Source: Notolepis coatsorum | Taxonomy: Eukaryota; Chordata; Actinopteri; Aulopiformes; Paralepididae | Assembly: GCA_963971535.1 (NCBI GenBank) | Contig: OZ020593.1 | Span: forward strand, 17,301,919-17,365,918 | Reading direction: 5' to 3' | Length of the DNA: 64,000 nucleotides | Part shown: positions 44,228-55,612 of the stretch, piece after piece | How the letters are laid out: each line of letters starts with the position of its first letter | Numbering within the stretch: the stretch's first letter is position 1 | Translations under genes and position numbers: made by a program | The notes under the pieces: generated by a model | The model's database searches: none | Seen by the model: the letters and a program-made list of their open reading frames with translations, nothing else | Told to the model about the DNA's origin: nothing

Positions 44228-44480
44228 TATTAAAGTCCAGAGTTTATGTCCATGTCCATAGCAACAGAGGTACGGGGGGGGGGGGGGTGCTACAGGGAGT
44301 TCAGTGTCTGTATGGCAGTGGGGAAGAAGCTGTTTTTAAAGCGGGATGTTTTGGTGGTCAGGGATATGTAGCGCCTCCCGGAGGGCAGCAGCTGGAAGAT
44401 GTGGTGTGCTGGGTGAGTGGGGTCAGAGAAAATTTTTCTAGCTCTTCTTATTGTGCTTTGGCGGTGGAGTGATTAGAGAG
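44228..44480 (-). mobile_element. LINE 3' fragment
   Basis: ACAGGGAGTTCAGTGTCTGT and GGCAGTGGGGAAGAAGCTGT are the reverse of a LINE C-terminus and 3' UTR like family 1 ('gtgggaagaagctgag'). The 5' part is missing and it is diverged. Confidence 0.5.
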
Positions 44481-44589
44481 ATGGGAGGTATTAGTGTTGA
44501 AATCGAGAGTTCTATGTTGAAGTCTGAAATTCACTCTGGGTGAGGTACTGTAGATGCAGGACAAGATATTTCCCCAAACTCCTTTGTTA

Positions 44590-44740
44590 TTCTATAAAGG
44601 CAGTGTCAACAGGCAGCTTAGCAGCTGCCATTTGGGATGGGGCCATGGTGTCATTTAGCTTCCTATCCCACCTAATTAATTATGCAAAACCTTCTCTTGA
44701 CTATAAAATATGTTCAGAGCACCGCACGTTAAAACGGTTT
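44590..44740. promoter_or_regulatory. Candidate non-coding element with homeodomain/octamer-like cluster
   Basis: TAATTAATTATGCAAA at 44673-44688 is a homeodomain palindrome running into an ATGCAAA half-octamer. The surrounding 150 bp is not repetitive. The function is inferred from motifs only. Confidence 0.25.
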
Positions 44741-45138
44741 GTGGCATAGTTCCTGTAACGTTCTGGGTTTCTGTCCTCTCCCAGGACTGGAAACCCTACC
44801 GCCATTCTGGAGTACGTCACCCTGTTCTCTGCAATTAACACTGATTGACTGTCACCTGTGGTTTGTTGTCACTAATTGCTGCGTGTGGTTGCTGGGAGTT
44901 TGGCCATATAGTAATCTCTTGTTTCTCTGTCTTTTGTCGGATCTTCAAACAGAACATGCGAGCAGTCGGAACATTCCAGCCTTCCGACTTGTCGGCATGA
45001 ATGCCAGACGCGGTCACATATATGAACGCTTGCGTTGATCTGATATTTATTTCTACCGCGATTGACGCTATCTGTGTTTTATGTGTATGGCTGTTTGCCG
45101 TTGGGTTGCAGGAGGGGGGGTAGGGGGCGCGGCAGTCT

Positions 45139-45503
45139 AAACCACATTGCATGCGCGCACGAGGAAGGATAATAATGATGGTCTAGCGATGATTTTAGGA
45201 AGATCCGATAATCAGGCGAAAAATTACAACGTGTTTATTGAATTACACAAAAACGCTGTTTTAGCGACTTTTCCCTGGAATTACTCAGAAGCAACCAAAC
45301 TATATTCATATTCAAAACGGTATAAAACGAAAATGTACGGATGAAAAAATTATCAGTTTTTTGCACGTTGACCAGAAGCAACTCACTGAGACCCATGGCT
45401 ATACTATAAAATATAGGTTTAACTCTACAAACTACAACTACGTTGACATGGACGGCAAGGAAGGGGTCACTTCCCGGAAGGGGCGTGGCACTCAATGTGT
45501 TAA
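45139..45503. mobile_element. Possible TTAA element (right end clear)
   Basis: Read inward from the TTAA at 45500-45503 the end is TTAACACATTGAGTGCCACG, like piggyBac-type fish MITE ends. A weak partner (TCTAAACCACATTGCATGC) lies near 45135. No transposase. Confidence 0.4.
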
Positions 45504-45664
45504 GCAAGGGATCTAGGGCTCCTCTCCCAGGAAACTTTGAGCGTCTAACACTTAATTTCCTGCATTCTCCTTTTCTGCATCAATTTATGGTGGAAATGTC
45601 GTTATTTATGTAAAGGAAAAGACACCATTCAGGTACCCGCTAACACGAATATAAGTAAGGGAAA

Positions 45665-45800
45665 ATGTATAGCTATACTCGGTCATTGTCGCAAAATAAT
45701 TGACCGACACGGAGTTTAGAACACAGAGGCGCCTCGCCGAGGTGTTTTAAACGTCAGTGAAGGTCAATTATTTTGCGACAATGACAGAGTATAGCTATAC
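45665..45800. repeat. Near-perfect inverted repeat, about 41-bp arms
   Basis: Arms at about 45665-45706 and 45755-45796 match with one mismatch (GTATAGCTATAC, CAAAATAATTGACC) around a GC-rich loop with GAGGCGCCTC. This is typical of a fish foldback MITE. Confidence 0.75.
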
Positions 45801-45805
45801 ATTAT

Positions 45806-46120
45806 CCCGCTTATTACATGGCTAACTTACTAGTAACAATATACCTAATTCATTTTGCACCATCGACAAGACGAGATCAAATGCAGACGCAGTTGTTCTG
45901 TGGCTCTGTCAGCCCAAATAAAGTGATTGTTATTATCGCCGGCAGCCGGCAGGTGTGTCTGATTGGCTGCACTGATCCAGTGTGTGTCAGTGGGCTTGAT
46001 TGCTCCAGCTGCGAAAAACAATAATCACCGGTGGTTATCGAAAAATAATTCACCGCTGTCAGGGGCTATTGACCAATCACAATCAAGCATTTCGGCGAAT
46101 GTGAAAACGCCATGTAATAA
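45806..46120. mobile_element. Possible MITE with TTATTACATGGC ends
   Basis: TTATTACATGGC near 45811 faces GCCATGTAATAATGG near 46110. The interior repeats AAAATAATTCACCG-like words from the adjacent foldback. No transposase. Confidence 0.45.
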
Positions 46121-46669
46121 TGGAATATAATGCAGTAAGGCTCTCAGGCGTTCTGTATTGCTTTCAAATATTCATTCTATAGTTACAGCTAAAAAGGATA
46201 TACATTTTTCAATTATTCAGGACGTTTCACATCTTTCAGGAAGTACAACGTTGAGATTTTCATGAGAACACAACACAATCTGTTATTTCTAGTTCACATC
46301 TTTTGCCCTCTTTATTCCGGAGCCTGTGTCTGTCTCTGTGGCTGGGAAATAAAATATGTTGAACAACACACAGCGTTTCTGTTCTTTTATCCGCGGTAGA
46401 AGAGCGGTTCAACCGGAGGTTGACATTCTGTTTACTGTTTACTGTGAAGAAATGGCAGCTTTATGTTAATTTAATCACACTGAACTGTGAATCTCCGTAT
46501 GGCTAGGAGAGTTGACAGGATTATGTCCCAAATAGCCTTCCACCCAGGGAAGCACATTTCCTGAAGTCTTTTGGGGACGTAAAAAGTGCGTGCTTAGTTT
46601 AGTTTGGTTTAGCATTGCAGTAGCTATTCTTCCTGGGGTCTACAAAAAACATACATTGTAACCATGCAA
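46121..46669. other. Unassigned DNA
   Basis: No gene recognised. Confidence 0.4.
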
Positions 46670-46697
46670 CATAATACTTACATCATAACATATAACA
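46670..46697. repeat. Direct repeat flanking LINE, left
   Basis: CATAATACTTACATCATAAC and the following ATATAA recur at 49018-49045, about 27 bp after the LINE 3' end. It may be an unusually long target duplication or an older repeat. Confidence 0.5.
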
Positions 46698-46699
46698 TT

Positions 46700-48990
46700 A
46701 CAAGTAGACATCCCATGATGGCGCGGTCAAGGCTAGTCACCGGCTGGTCAGCTCTGTGACGATTGTGCATACTTTTTGTTATCGTGTTTATTTTTAGTAC
46801 TTTTTTTTATAGAAACTACGCTGGCATGGACGAAATATGATCGCCAGTCACTGATAGACTTAAAATCCGGCCTGAAAAAAAGGGTTGCCACCGGAGATTC
46901 GACGAGACGACAACAATGGCGGTGCGATCAAACGGAAACATAGAGGACGTAGAAGCGGAATTAGGAAAATACTGAAAAGTTCTCCTTACCGGCGGCGATT
47001 CCCATAATTCTGCTGGCAAACGTCCGTACGCTGGAGAATAAGATGGATGATCTCCGTGCGAGGGTCCGCTTCGATCGAGACGTGAGAGATTGCAACATTA
47101 TGTGTTTCACGCAAACATGGCTAAAGGTAGGGATGTCCCGATCACGTTTGTTTGCTCCCGATCCGATCCCGATCATGTGATTTTGAGTATCTACCGATAC
47201 CGATATTTCCCGATCCGATCAAATTATTATTATATATTCTTTTTTTATTTTATTTTTTATTCAACAAACATGACCATGTTCATGTCTTAAACTCATACTG
47301 AGGCCTTAGTTTTGGTTTTAAATTGCATATCATCATTCATTTATTTATTGTCACAGAGCAGAAGAATTTTGCCAAAACAAACCAATAGTATCCAGCTGCA
47401 GAACGGCAGACCAGCCACACTTTCAGACCCAAACGCATTTCCTTTGATTTAATTATACATCAAATTATTTATGAAGTTAACTTTTCACCTGGATAACGTC
47501 AACATTCAGGGTGAATGTAATGTGAGAAATTGGGATTAAAAAAAAATACAAAAATTAAATTATTTGGGTCTGAGAGTGTGGCTGGTATGCCGTTCTGCAG
47601 CTGGATACTATTGGTTTGTTTTGGCAAAATTCTTCTGCTCTGTGTGACAATAAATAAATGAATGATGATATACAATTTAAAACCAAAACTAAGGCCTCAG
47701 TATGAGTTTAAGACGTGAACATGGTCATGTTTGTTGAATAAAAAAAGGTCCACTGACGATGCGGTCTCTCAGGTACTACACAACACCCTCTCTCACCTAG
47801 ACAGCCAGAAGGGGGGCTACGTGAGACTGTTGTTCATTGACTATAGCTCAACGTTCAACACCATAGTCCCCACCAGACTGGTGGACAAGCTGATTGAGCT
47901 GGGTCTGAGCTCCGCTCTGAGCGCCTGGATACTGGACTTTCTTTGTGAAAGGCCTCATGCGGTCAGGGTGGGGGGGTCAGACCTCCAACACCATCACCCT
48001 GAGTATCGGGTCCCCCCAGGGCTGTGTCCTGAGCCCCCTGCTGTATTCACTCTACACACATGACTGTGTGGCCAAGTTCAGCTCCAACTCCATAGTGAAG
48101 TTTGCGGACGACACAGTGGTGGTGGGGCTGATCTCTGACAACGACGAGAAGGTCTACCGGGAGGTTGATGCACTGGCACGCTGGTGTCAGGACAACAGCC
48201 TTCTCCTGAACATTGGTAAAACCAAGGAGCTGATTGTGGATTTTAGGAGAACACAGCAGGGGACACACACACCACTGTGGATAAACGGGGCTACCGTGGA
48301 CAGGGTGAGCAGCTTTAAGTACCTGGGGGTCCACATCTCAGAAGACCTGACATGGACAACACACATAGACTCAGTCGTAAAGAAGGTGAAACAGCGCCTC
48401 TACCACCTGAGACAGTTAAGGAAGTTCAGTGTATCTGGGAAGATACTCCAGTCCTTCTACTCCGGAGCTGTAGAGAGCATATTGACTGGAAACATCACTG
48501 CCTCGTATGGAAACAGCAAGGCACAGGACAAGAAGGCCCTACGCTCACACTAACAGTCACTTTAGCATGAACACACACACACACACACACATGATGCACA
48601 CGCTCACTCAACGGTCACTTTACACAATGAAAAGGTCACACATTTTTTTTTAAATAAAAGAACAGGAGTGGTTCTTGTATAGTAAATAGATGGATATAGC
48701 AAGATAGCATACAGATATATAGTATAACTGTAGATTGTAGTATAGTAAGTGTACATAAGACCCAGTGCCTCATCCGTAGCTAACATTGTATCGCAGGACC
48801 TTAGCATGTCTTTTACCATGTTTTTTGTAAACGTTGTGTACATTATACCTGTCTTATTCGTATTACTTGTATTATTGCACAAATGTCTTATTCCTATTAC
48901 TTGTATTATTGCACAATCGCTGTGGGCATGACCACACACATTTCACTGTATGCTTGTATGCTGTGACAAATAAAACTCTTGACTTGACAT
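46700..48990 (+). mobile_element. LINE family 1, interrupted and deleted
   Basis: At about 46985-47127 the frame encodes LLANVRTLENKMDDLRARV and CNIMCFTQTWLK, the N-terminus of an APE-type endonuclease. The middle of the element is missing. After an inverted-repeat insert (47128-47743) the RT resumes at [11 protein letters not shown] with FIDYSS, then after a frameshift between 47940 and 48060 FADDTVVVG and FKYLGVHISEDLTW. The C-terminal domain after QDKKAL is absent. The 3' end is AAATAAAACTCTTGACTTGA. It matches the other family 1 copies. Confidence 0.85.
47128..47743. mobile_element. Insert with long inverted arms in the LINE
   Basis: The left part begins AGGGATGTCCCGATCACG, a word common to fish DNA elements. 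Arms at about 47254-47430 and 47564-47743 are inverted with high similarity (CAACAAACATGACCATGTTC; GCCTTAGTTTTGG; AACCAATAGTATCCAGCTGC) around a loop of about 130 bp. AAAGGT lies at both edges and may be the target duplication. Confidence 0.6.
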
Positions 48991-49492
48991 GACAAAGGAC
49001 TAGTACACACACACAGACATAATACTTACATCATAACATATAAGATTAGACTCGAGACTTGGACAAGTACACACATACAAGACAAGCTCTAATATACAAT
49101 AATCAAACTATGTGAAATAGCTAAGAATACTTAACTGTACACAACTATATGGCCACACATTTGTTCATACACGCCTAATTTAACAGCTAATTCAATTGAT
49201 AACATAATAATGTTGTTGCAATGCATACGTCGCGGTACATAGTATTTTACCTCATAATTGTAGCTCACTATTACAATCACACTTGAAAAACAAAAAAACG
49301 TCATACATTTCAATAGTTCCCTTGCCAAAAGAAGCAGTTTGAATAGCATTTTAAATAGTCTTTTACTGTTTTCTTGTGCGATATGTCTAGGGCGTGTGGG
49401 TTGGGACAAGCGATAGAGAGAGGATGTGTGTTTGTGTGTGTAAGGGGAGAAAGGGCGAGATCACACCAGTGAATCCTCGTCGATGTTATCCT
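48991..49492. other. Unassigned DNA with direct repeat, right
   Basis: It includes the direct repeat at 49018-49045 that pairs with 46670-46697. Nothing else recognised. Confidence 0.4.
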
Positions 49493-49960
49493 TTGATTGA
49501 TTGATTGAAAACTTTATTAACAGATTGCAGAATGGGTACAATACAGTACAGCTCAATACACACAATTGTTAAGGGGATGCAGACCAGAGAAATACTTTCG
49601 TCTTGTTTACACCAGGGTCCCCCATTTTCAATTCATCAGGACATATATGACATACATGACATACAGATAGTCAGTACTGCTACATCTATACATTTATGAC
49701 ATACCAGATTTGCAAATACAGTACTGTTTGTGATACAGAAGGAGTCAAGAAAAGGGAGTATATACATTTGACGTAGAAACTGTACATTGGAGGAGGTTGG
49801 GTGGGGGGGGTTGGGTACACTGGGATATTGACAACCATACTGGGTAATTTACATTGGAGGTGGTTGGGGGGGGGGGGGCACACTGTATAAACAAGCAAAA
49901 CTGTACATTGAGGGGGGGGGGGGAGACTCTGTACAAACAAACAAAATTGTACATTGGACT
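49493..49960 (-). mobile_element. LINE 3' end-like repeat R, copy 2
   Basis: TTGATTGATTGATTGAAAAC then TTTATTAACAGATTGCAGAA matches 27482-27758. It continues with CTGTACATTGGAGGAGGTTG units and G runs. Confidence 0.6.
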
Positions 49961-50640
49961 ATTGACAAAACCATACTAGGTTTTGCTCCTGCATCTCCCT
50001 TTGGGCACGTCTCCATACACACAGAGAGCATCTGTGCACCTCCAGCCATACAGCACACTAAAAGGAAAGGGGAAAAACTCCCAAAAAGCATAATAGGTTA
50101 AAATAACACAACCAGCTCTATTTACTTTCTCTTTCCCTCAGAGAGTTTTCATCTCGGAGAGAGATTGTATTTATTTAAGTGCCGCCCCGGCCCAACCGAG
50201 GTCGTGATACGGCTCGGTTTTACACTTTGTATTTTTATTTCGCCCGAGCAACATCTTACCCCACCCCCCCTCGATGCCCGCGACGGGGCTTAGCATTCGA
50301 CAGCCTGACAGGTCTTTGAAAAAGAGGCAGGCATTACTGGCCTCAGAGGTCTTTCTCTGACGTGAAAGGGAGGTCTGCGTGTCCTCACCGACACCCGTGG
50401 TGGTCCCGGCTCGGGGAAAGATAGGGGGGGGGGGGGGGGGGGTTGGGGGGTTATCTCGGCACGACCGGACGCCCTTCTGTTCACATTCACACGCCCCCCC
50501 CCCCCCCGCCCCTCCACGACACGCCGACTTGATGGAGGAGACGCGGTACACACAGCCTGCTCCTCGCTCGCTCGCTCTCCTTTAAATCAAGCCTCTGTGA
50601 CGTTGTTATCAGAGTTCAGGGCTCTACCACCACTCTGTAC
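49961..50640. other. Unassigned DNA with G and C runs
   Basis: A G run lies near 50426-50443 and C runs near 50497-50508. Frames across these have no family features. Confidence 0.45.
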
Positions 50641-50659
50641 ACAGCACTGTGTGGAGCTA

Positions 50660-50660
50660 T

Positions 50661-50700
<40 letters not shown>

Positions 50701-50986
50701 GATCCTTCATCTTCTCTCTCTCTCACTCTCTCGCTTTTGCTCCTCCCTTCACTCTCTCTCTATCTCGCTTTGGGTTCTTCATCTTCTCTCTCTCTCTTTC
50801 TCACTGTGGGTCCTTCATCTTCTCTCTCTCTCCCACTCTCTCACTTTTGCTCCTCCATTCACTCTCTCGCTTTGGGTCCTTCATCTTCTCTCTCTCTCTC
50901 TCTGTGGATCCTTCATCTTCTCTCTCTCTCACTCTCTCGCTTTTGCTCCTCCCTTCACTCTCTCTCTATCTCGCTTTGGGTCCTTC

Positions 50987-51052
<66 letters not shown>

Positions 51053-51189
51053 GCTTTGGGTCCTTCATCTTCTCTCTCTCTCACTCTCACTTTTGCTCCT
51101 CCATTATCTCTCTCTATTATTCATCTCTCTCTCTTTCTCTCTGTGGGTCCTCCATCTTATCTCTCTCACTCTCACTTTTGCTCCTCCAT

Positions 51190-51265
<76 letters not shown>
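50660..51265. repeat. Long CT microsatellite with CTTCATCTTCTCTCT units
   Basis: Almost entirely CTCT with GGGTCCTTCATCTTCTCTCT and CACTTTTGCTCCTCC inserts that repeat several times at 80-120 bp spacing. It opens very long spurious frames in every phase. Confidence 0.95.
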
Positions 51266-51267
<2 letters not shown>

Positions 51268-52189
51268 GCATTGCCCCCTGTGTGAGGAAATGCCAGAGAA
51301 AAAAAAAGCGTGCTTGTTTTGGCGGAGTGTGTTTTCGCACAGCGCCGCCCACAGAGTGGTCAAATCTATTATTCACAAAACGCACAGTACAGAACTGTGG
51401 CCAGCCATGCGTCGCCAGTGAATATGTGAGGAGGAATCAATACGGCGCTCAGGCGGTCACTCCCCGCGGGGGCTTCTCTCTCTGTTCATCCTCCCCACTA
51501 ATACACTCTCATCAACACAAGAGACGTCTCGGACTCTTTGTCTTCTCGGCTACGCTTTGATTGAAGGCACTCCCAGAGATCCCACCCCCCGCCCAATAAT
51601 GTAGACAGAGATATGGCGTTACAATTGGAGCTGTAAATGGCAATATATATGTAGATGTATTTATATACTGGATATAATAGGATAGTAACTATCATAGCAA
51701 GTGTGACTCACCTAAGTGGAGGGAGTCGAGGAATTATTGCAAACCGTATATACGATTGGATTGGTTGTGATTGGAGGATCGAGAAAAGAGGGCGGGGTGT
51801 GAGATCCATTATGAGGGCTAGAGCAAGGATATAATGGTGTATAACGTTTCTTAGAATAGTGCTGTTCTAGTCAGTAAACAGTTAGCATCTTATACTCGAT
51901 GGTCACGTGACCTGGTCATGTGGAGTACACAAGGAGTGTGTGCACAGCCTTCTAAAGCTGCATTAGTCATCCATCCCTCAGTCAATTCAAGCACGGTTTT
52001 AGGTGATTATGATTAATATTACGACTAGAATCAACTTTCTTAGTTCAATGATCTCTCTTTCTCCACCAGCGTCTTACTGGAATAAACTAAATTCTGCACG
52101 TTCTAAATGACTTTGTTATGGCAAACCCCCACAAATCACATTTTCTGTTTTACAGAGAGAAAGAAATATGGGGGAATTATAGATATGTA
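51266..52189. other. Unassigned DNA
   Basis: No gene or recognised repeat. The first 300 bp are of mixed composition and may be unique. Confidence 0.35.
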
Positions 52190-52252
52190 AAAACGATTAT
52201 ATGCAGATATGTAGACAAATGTGGATATATATACATATATACTGTATATATA
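52190..52252. repeat. Interspersed repeat, left of LTR
   Basis: GATTATATGCAGATATGTAG matches 19101-19125. It resumes after the LTR at 52828. Confidence 0.55.
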
Positions 52253-52827
52253 TGTCACCCCCCCGGTCCTATTGGACCGGCCATCGGACTTTCAACACCA
52301 CTCATGAACAATACCCTATTGCATTTGTGCCTGTCTATGTTTATTATTTTGGTCTCTGTCATACTCACTAATCTGTTGTCTGTGTATCTGCTGTCTGTGT
52401 TGTGCCCCATTGTCTAGTCTAGTGATGTCTCCCCTGTGTCTGTATCTATGTGTTATTTAGTGTCGTCATGTTTCAGTATTTTACCCCAGGTTGTTCTGTC
52501 TTTTCCACGCAGCTGTGTCTTGTTCCCAATCACCCTCATGTGTCAATTAGTCTGTGTATATTAGGGTTGTCTGCCCTGCCTTCCTGTGCTGGATCATTGT
52601 TCATGTTACCCTCGTCCTGTGTGCTGTCAACCTTATGTTTCTCCGTATTCCCAGTGAGTCAGTTTTGTATTGTTTGCCACGTTAAGTAAAGTGCTTATTA
52701 CTTTCATCCACGACTCGTGCTTCATCTATTTCATCCTCCACTACCTCTCCTCGTGTTAAGTCTGCATTCCGGGTTCTACGCATCTCTACCACCGACATGC
52801 CAACGAAACGTTCCAGGAATCATAACA
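52253..52827 (+). mobile_element. Solo LTR fossil, 575 bp
   Basis: It begins TGTCACCCCCCCGG and ends AATCATAACA, with TATAT-type flanks on both sides as target. It splits an AT-rich repeat that is intact at 19090-19220. No internal region remains. A Gypsy-like or ERV-like origin is inferred from the ends. Confidence 0.65.
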
Positions 52828-53282
52828 TATATATTTATATATATATATATACATACAGTAAGAATAAATATATGTATACAGTAGATACAGCATTATTGTA
52901 CATGCTATCATACAGAGTTATATAAATGTTAATGTTATATAAAAAACCCTCACATTTTACTCTTGGTCTTACACCGTGTGTGCCTTGCGTGCAATAACCA
53001 TATCGCTCAATCCTGCAATGATAGTCTCTTGAGGTCCTTGGCATAATTTCCAAGATGTGATTATGGTCCCTACAAACGCTGCGTCACAAAATGTGATCTC
53101 ATCGTGACACAACTGAACTGAATTACTGCAATGCCCATTTTTACTATAGATAGAGAGCAAGCATCTGTAAATTGTGTGATGTAAGGAAGGGGCAGGACTA
53201 GATAAGCACTGCTTCTTTCTGCCCCTTCTTGAACCAAATTCTATGTTCTGGTTTATTACATTTTTTATGTGTGAGTGTGTAT
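52828..53282. other. Rest of interspersed repeat, then unassigned DNA
   Basis: CAGCATTATTGTACATGCTA near 52889 belongs to the 19-kb repeat. The remainder is unassigned. Confidence 0.45.
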
Positions 53283-53290
53283 GTGTGTAT
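53283..53290. repeat. hAT target duplication, left (GTGTGTAT)
   Basis: Pairs with 55339-55346. Eight bases is typical of hAT. Confidence 0.8.
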
Positions 53291-53499
53291 TAGGGCTGTC
53301 CCCGACTAAGGATTTGGATAGTCGACTATGATTGGACGAAATTTGCAGATAGTCGACTATTAGTCGACTATAAAAAATAAAATAAAAAGTATAATCTTTT
53401 TTTCTTTTTTTTATCATTCCATTTGGGCTGTGGGGGGTGCTTAATGTCTGAAGGAGTCGACGGAAGGCTTCTTGTCCTCTGCAAAAGCATGCAATTGGT

Positions 53500-55093
53500 C
53501 CACTGATGGATACATCTTGATATCCCCATCAACATGGACCCCCTGCAATTTGCATACCACCCCAACAGGTCCACGGAGGACGCCATAGCCCATGTGCTGC
53601 ACACAGCAGCATCACACCTGGACAAGAGGCAGGGGAACTATGTGAGAATGCTATTCATCGACTACAGCTCGGCATTCAATACCATAGTCCCCTCCATACT
53701 CATAGCCAAGCTCAGGGACCTGGGCTTGAACTATGACCTCTGCCAGTGGGTCTTGGACTTCCTGACTGGCAGACCCCAGGTGGTGAGAGCAGGCAACTGC
53801 ACCTCCTCATCCATCACCCTCAACATAGGGGCCCCCCAGGGCTGTGTTCTGAGTCCCCTCCTCTACTCCCTGTACACACACGACTGTGTGGCTCAGCGGA
53901 GTAGCAATACAATCATCAAATTTGCTGACGACACAGTGGTGGTGGGCCTGATCTCTGCCAACGACGAGAGGGCCTACCTGGAAGAGGTCAAGGTCCTGGC
54001 GGGATGGTGCCAGGAAAACAGCCTCTCCCTGAACGTCAGCAAAACAAAGGAGATGATTGTGGACTTCAGGAGGTCGGGGGTCAAGGACTACAGCCCCCTC
54101 AGCATCGACGGGGCACCGGTTGAGAGAGTCAACAGCTTTAAGTACCTCGGAGCCTACATATCCGAGGACTTGACATGGACCACACACATTGACAGTGTTG
54201 TGAAGAAGGCACGACAACGCCTCTACTTCCTCAGGCGCCTAAGGAAGTTCCAAGTCAGTCAGAAGATCCTTAAGAACTTCTACTCATGTACAATAGAGAG
54301 CATCTTGACCGGCAACATCACCTCCTGGTTTGGGAATAGCACTGCACAAGACCGAAGCAGACTACAAAGAGTGACACGTTCAGCCGAACGCACAATTGGA
54401 GGGGGGCTCCCCACCCTCCAGAACATTTACAACAAGCGTTGCAAGGGCAAGGCTAAGAGAATCATTAAAGACTCCAGTCACCCGAACAACTGCCTATTTG
54501 AACTGCTGCGGTCAGGCAAGCGATACCGGAGTCTCAAGGCGAGCACAGAAAGACTCAGAAGAAGCTTCTATCCCCAGGCCATCAGGCTGCTAAACGAACA
54601 ATGAACACTACACAACAACAAACCACCAAACGCACATAGCACACACATCCACACGCACACACTCACTTTAAACAAACACACTGTAGCACCCACTCCACAC
54701 ACTTTATAGCACACACCCACTTTAAACAAACACACTGTAGCACCCACTCCCCACACTTTATATTTATTGATGAAGGATTGCACTACAACTCGTACACCTT
54801 ACTGTAAATTGTACCTAAATTGTACCTCATCCCATTTCTGCTTTGCACTATATAGTACTGTACATTAGTACACTGCATAGTATTGTATATCATATGGTAA
54901 CTCAGAACATTGTACATATGTCTATACCGAACACTGTGACCTCATTTTCTTCTTCTAAATTACATGCTATACTATGTTATTTGATACTATCTTGTCTAGC
55001 ACAGTCTCTGGAGCGTAACAGTAAGAAGCATTTTGTATGAAAGTATTCTGTACTTCTGTATGACAACTATTAAAGAAACTTGAAACTTGAAAC
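53500..55093 (+). mobile_element. LINE family 2, 5'-truncated, inside hAT
   Basis: It holds the coding part at 53534-54604 and a 3' UTR with CACA and TTTATATTTATTGATG runs, ending AAAGAAACTTGAAACTTGAAA. It matches 10447-10766. The endonuclease and upstream RT fingers are missing. Confidence 0.85.
53534..54604 (+). CDS. LINE reverse transcriptase fragment, 356 residues, uninterrupted
   Basis: The frame from about 53522 to the TGA at 54602-54604 encodes the RT palm and thumb of a CR1/L2/Rex1-type LINE. It has [18 protein letters not shown] at the start, [16 protein letters not shown] (first catalytic Asp region), [17 protein letters not shown], and FADDTVVVG with the catalytic DD near residue 130. 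The thumb follows ([19 protein letters not shown]) and the C-terminus ends [13 protein letters not shown]. No stop or frameshift was seen in this stretch. The ATG at 53534 is internal to a longer open frame, so it is not a true start. Without an endonuclease it is probably inactive. Confidence 0.88.
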   Translation: MDPLQFAYHPNRSTEDAIAHVLHTAASHLDKRQGNYVRMLFIDYSSAFNTIVPSILIAKLRDLGLNYDLCQWVLDFLTGRPQVVRAGNCTSSSITLNIGAPQGCVLSPLLYSLYTHDCVAQRSSNTIIKFADDTVVVGLISANDERAYLEEVKVLAGWCQENSLSLNVSKTKEMIVDFRRSGVKDYSPLSIDGAPVERVNSFKYLGAYISEDLTWTTHIDSVVKKARQRLYFLRRLRKFQVSQKILKNFYSCTIESILTGNITSWFGNSTAQDRSRLQRVTRSAERTIGGGLPTLQNIYNKRCKGKAKRIIKDSSHPNNCLFELLRSGKRYRSLKASTERLRRSFYPQAIRLLNEQ

Positions 55094-55338
55094 TATTTGT
55101 CTATTTGTGTGTTCATTAGATGGGTGAAATCCTCTTTCAGTGTCTCTGTGCCTGTTTTCTTAGGCAGTTAGCCTCTGGTATGCGTGCCATTAGCGTTAGC
55201 CACGCTTCTAGGCCTCTTTTCTTTTGGAAAAGTTTTTTTTATGATATTTAAAAAAAATAAAATACTAAGAGGTTGGCAGTCGACTACGGCTCCTTTCAAC
55301 CGATTAGTCGACTATTCGACTAATAGGGGTCAGCCCTA

Positions 55339-55346
55339 GTGTGTAT
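55339..55346. repeat. hAT target duplication, right (GTGTGTAT)
   Basis: Pairs with 53283-53290. Confidence 0.8.
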
Positions 55347-55490
55347 ACGTACATTGTGTTTGTATGTATGTGTGTATGTCGATATGTTATGTATGTACAG
55401 TATGTATATTGTTTTTTGCTTTTATCAAATTTGTTGTGATAGTTATGTGTGTTGGTTCGAGATAAATAAAATAATCAATCAATCAATCAA
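55347..55490 (+). mobile_element. LINE 3' tail with AATC repeat
   Basis: Ends GATAAATAAAATAATCAATC AATC, a short 3' tail repeat as in other fish LINEs. It was split from its left part by the hAT. Confidence 0.5.
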
Positions 55491-55612
55491 ACTCAGCTTG
55501 GTGCTGAATAGAGACAATAACTGATCTCTCCTCAATGTATCATGAATACCTCCTTCTAATACCTAGCCTATTCTTTTTAACACCGGGTAGAAAGACGATT
55601 TGTTTCCCCCGC
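55491..55612. other. Unassigned DNA
   Basis: No feature recognised. Confidence 0.3.

Larger units (their letters stand above)
53291..55338. mobile_element. Non-autonomous hAT element with subterminal TAGTCGACTA sites
   Basis: The left end is TAGGGCTGTCCCCGACTA and the inverted right end TAGGGCTGACCCCTATTAG. Subterminal repeats of TAGTCGACTA (SalI core GTCGAC) occur at least three times near each end, as transposase-binding arrays do. An 8-bp GTGTGTAT duplication flanks it. No transposase remains; a LINE occupies the middle. Confidence 0.82.

Noticed and set aside
50597-51560. Very long serine/leucine-rich frames in several phases
   Set aside because: They lie on a CT microsatellite, which lacks stops in most phases. 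No domain or start context.
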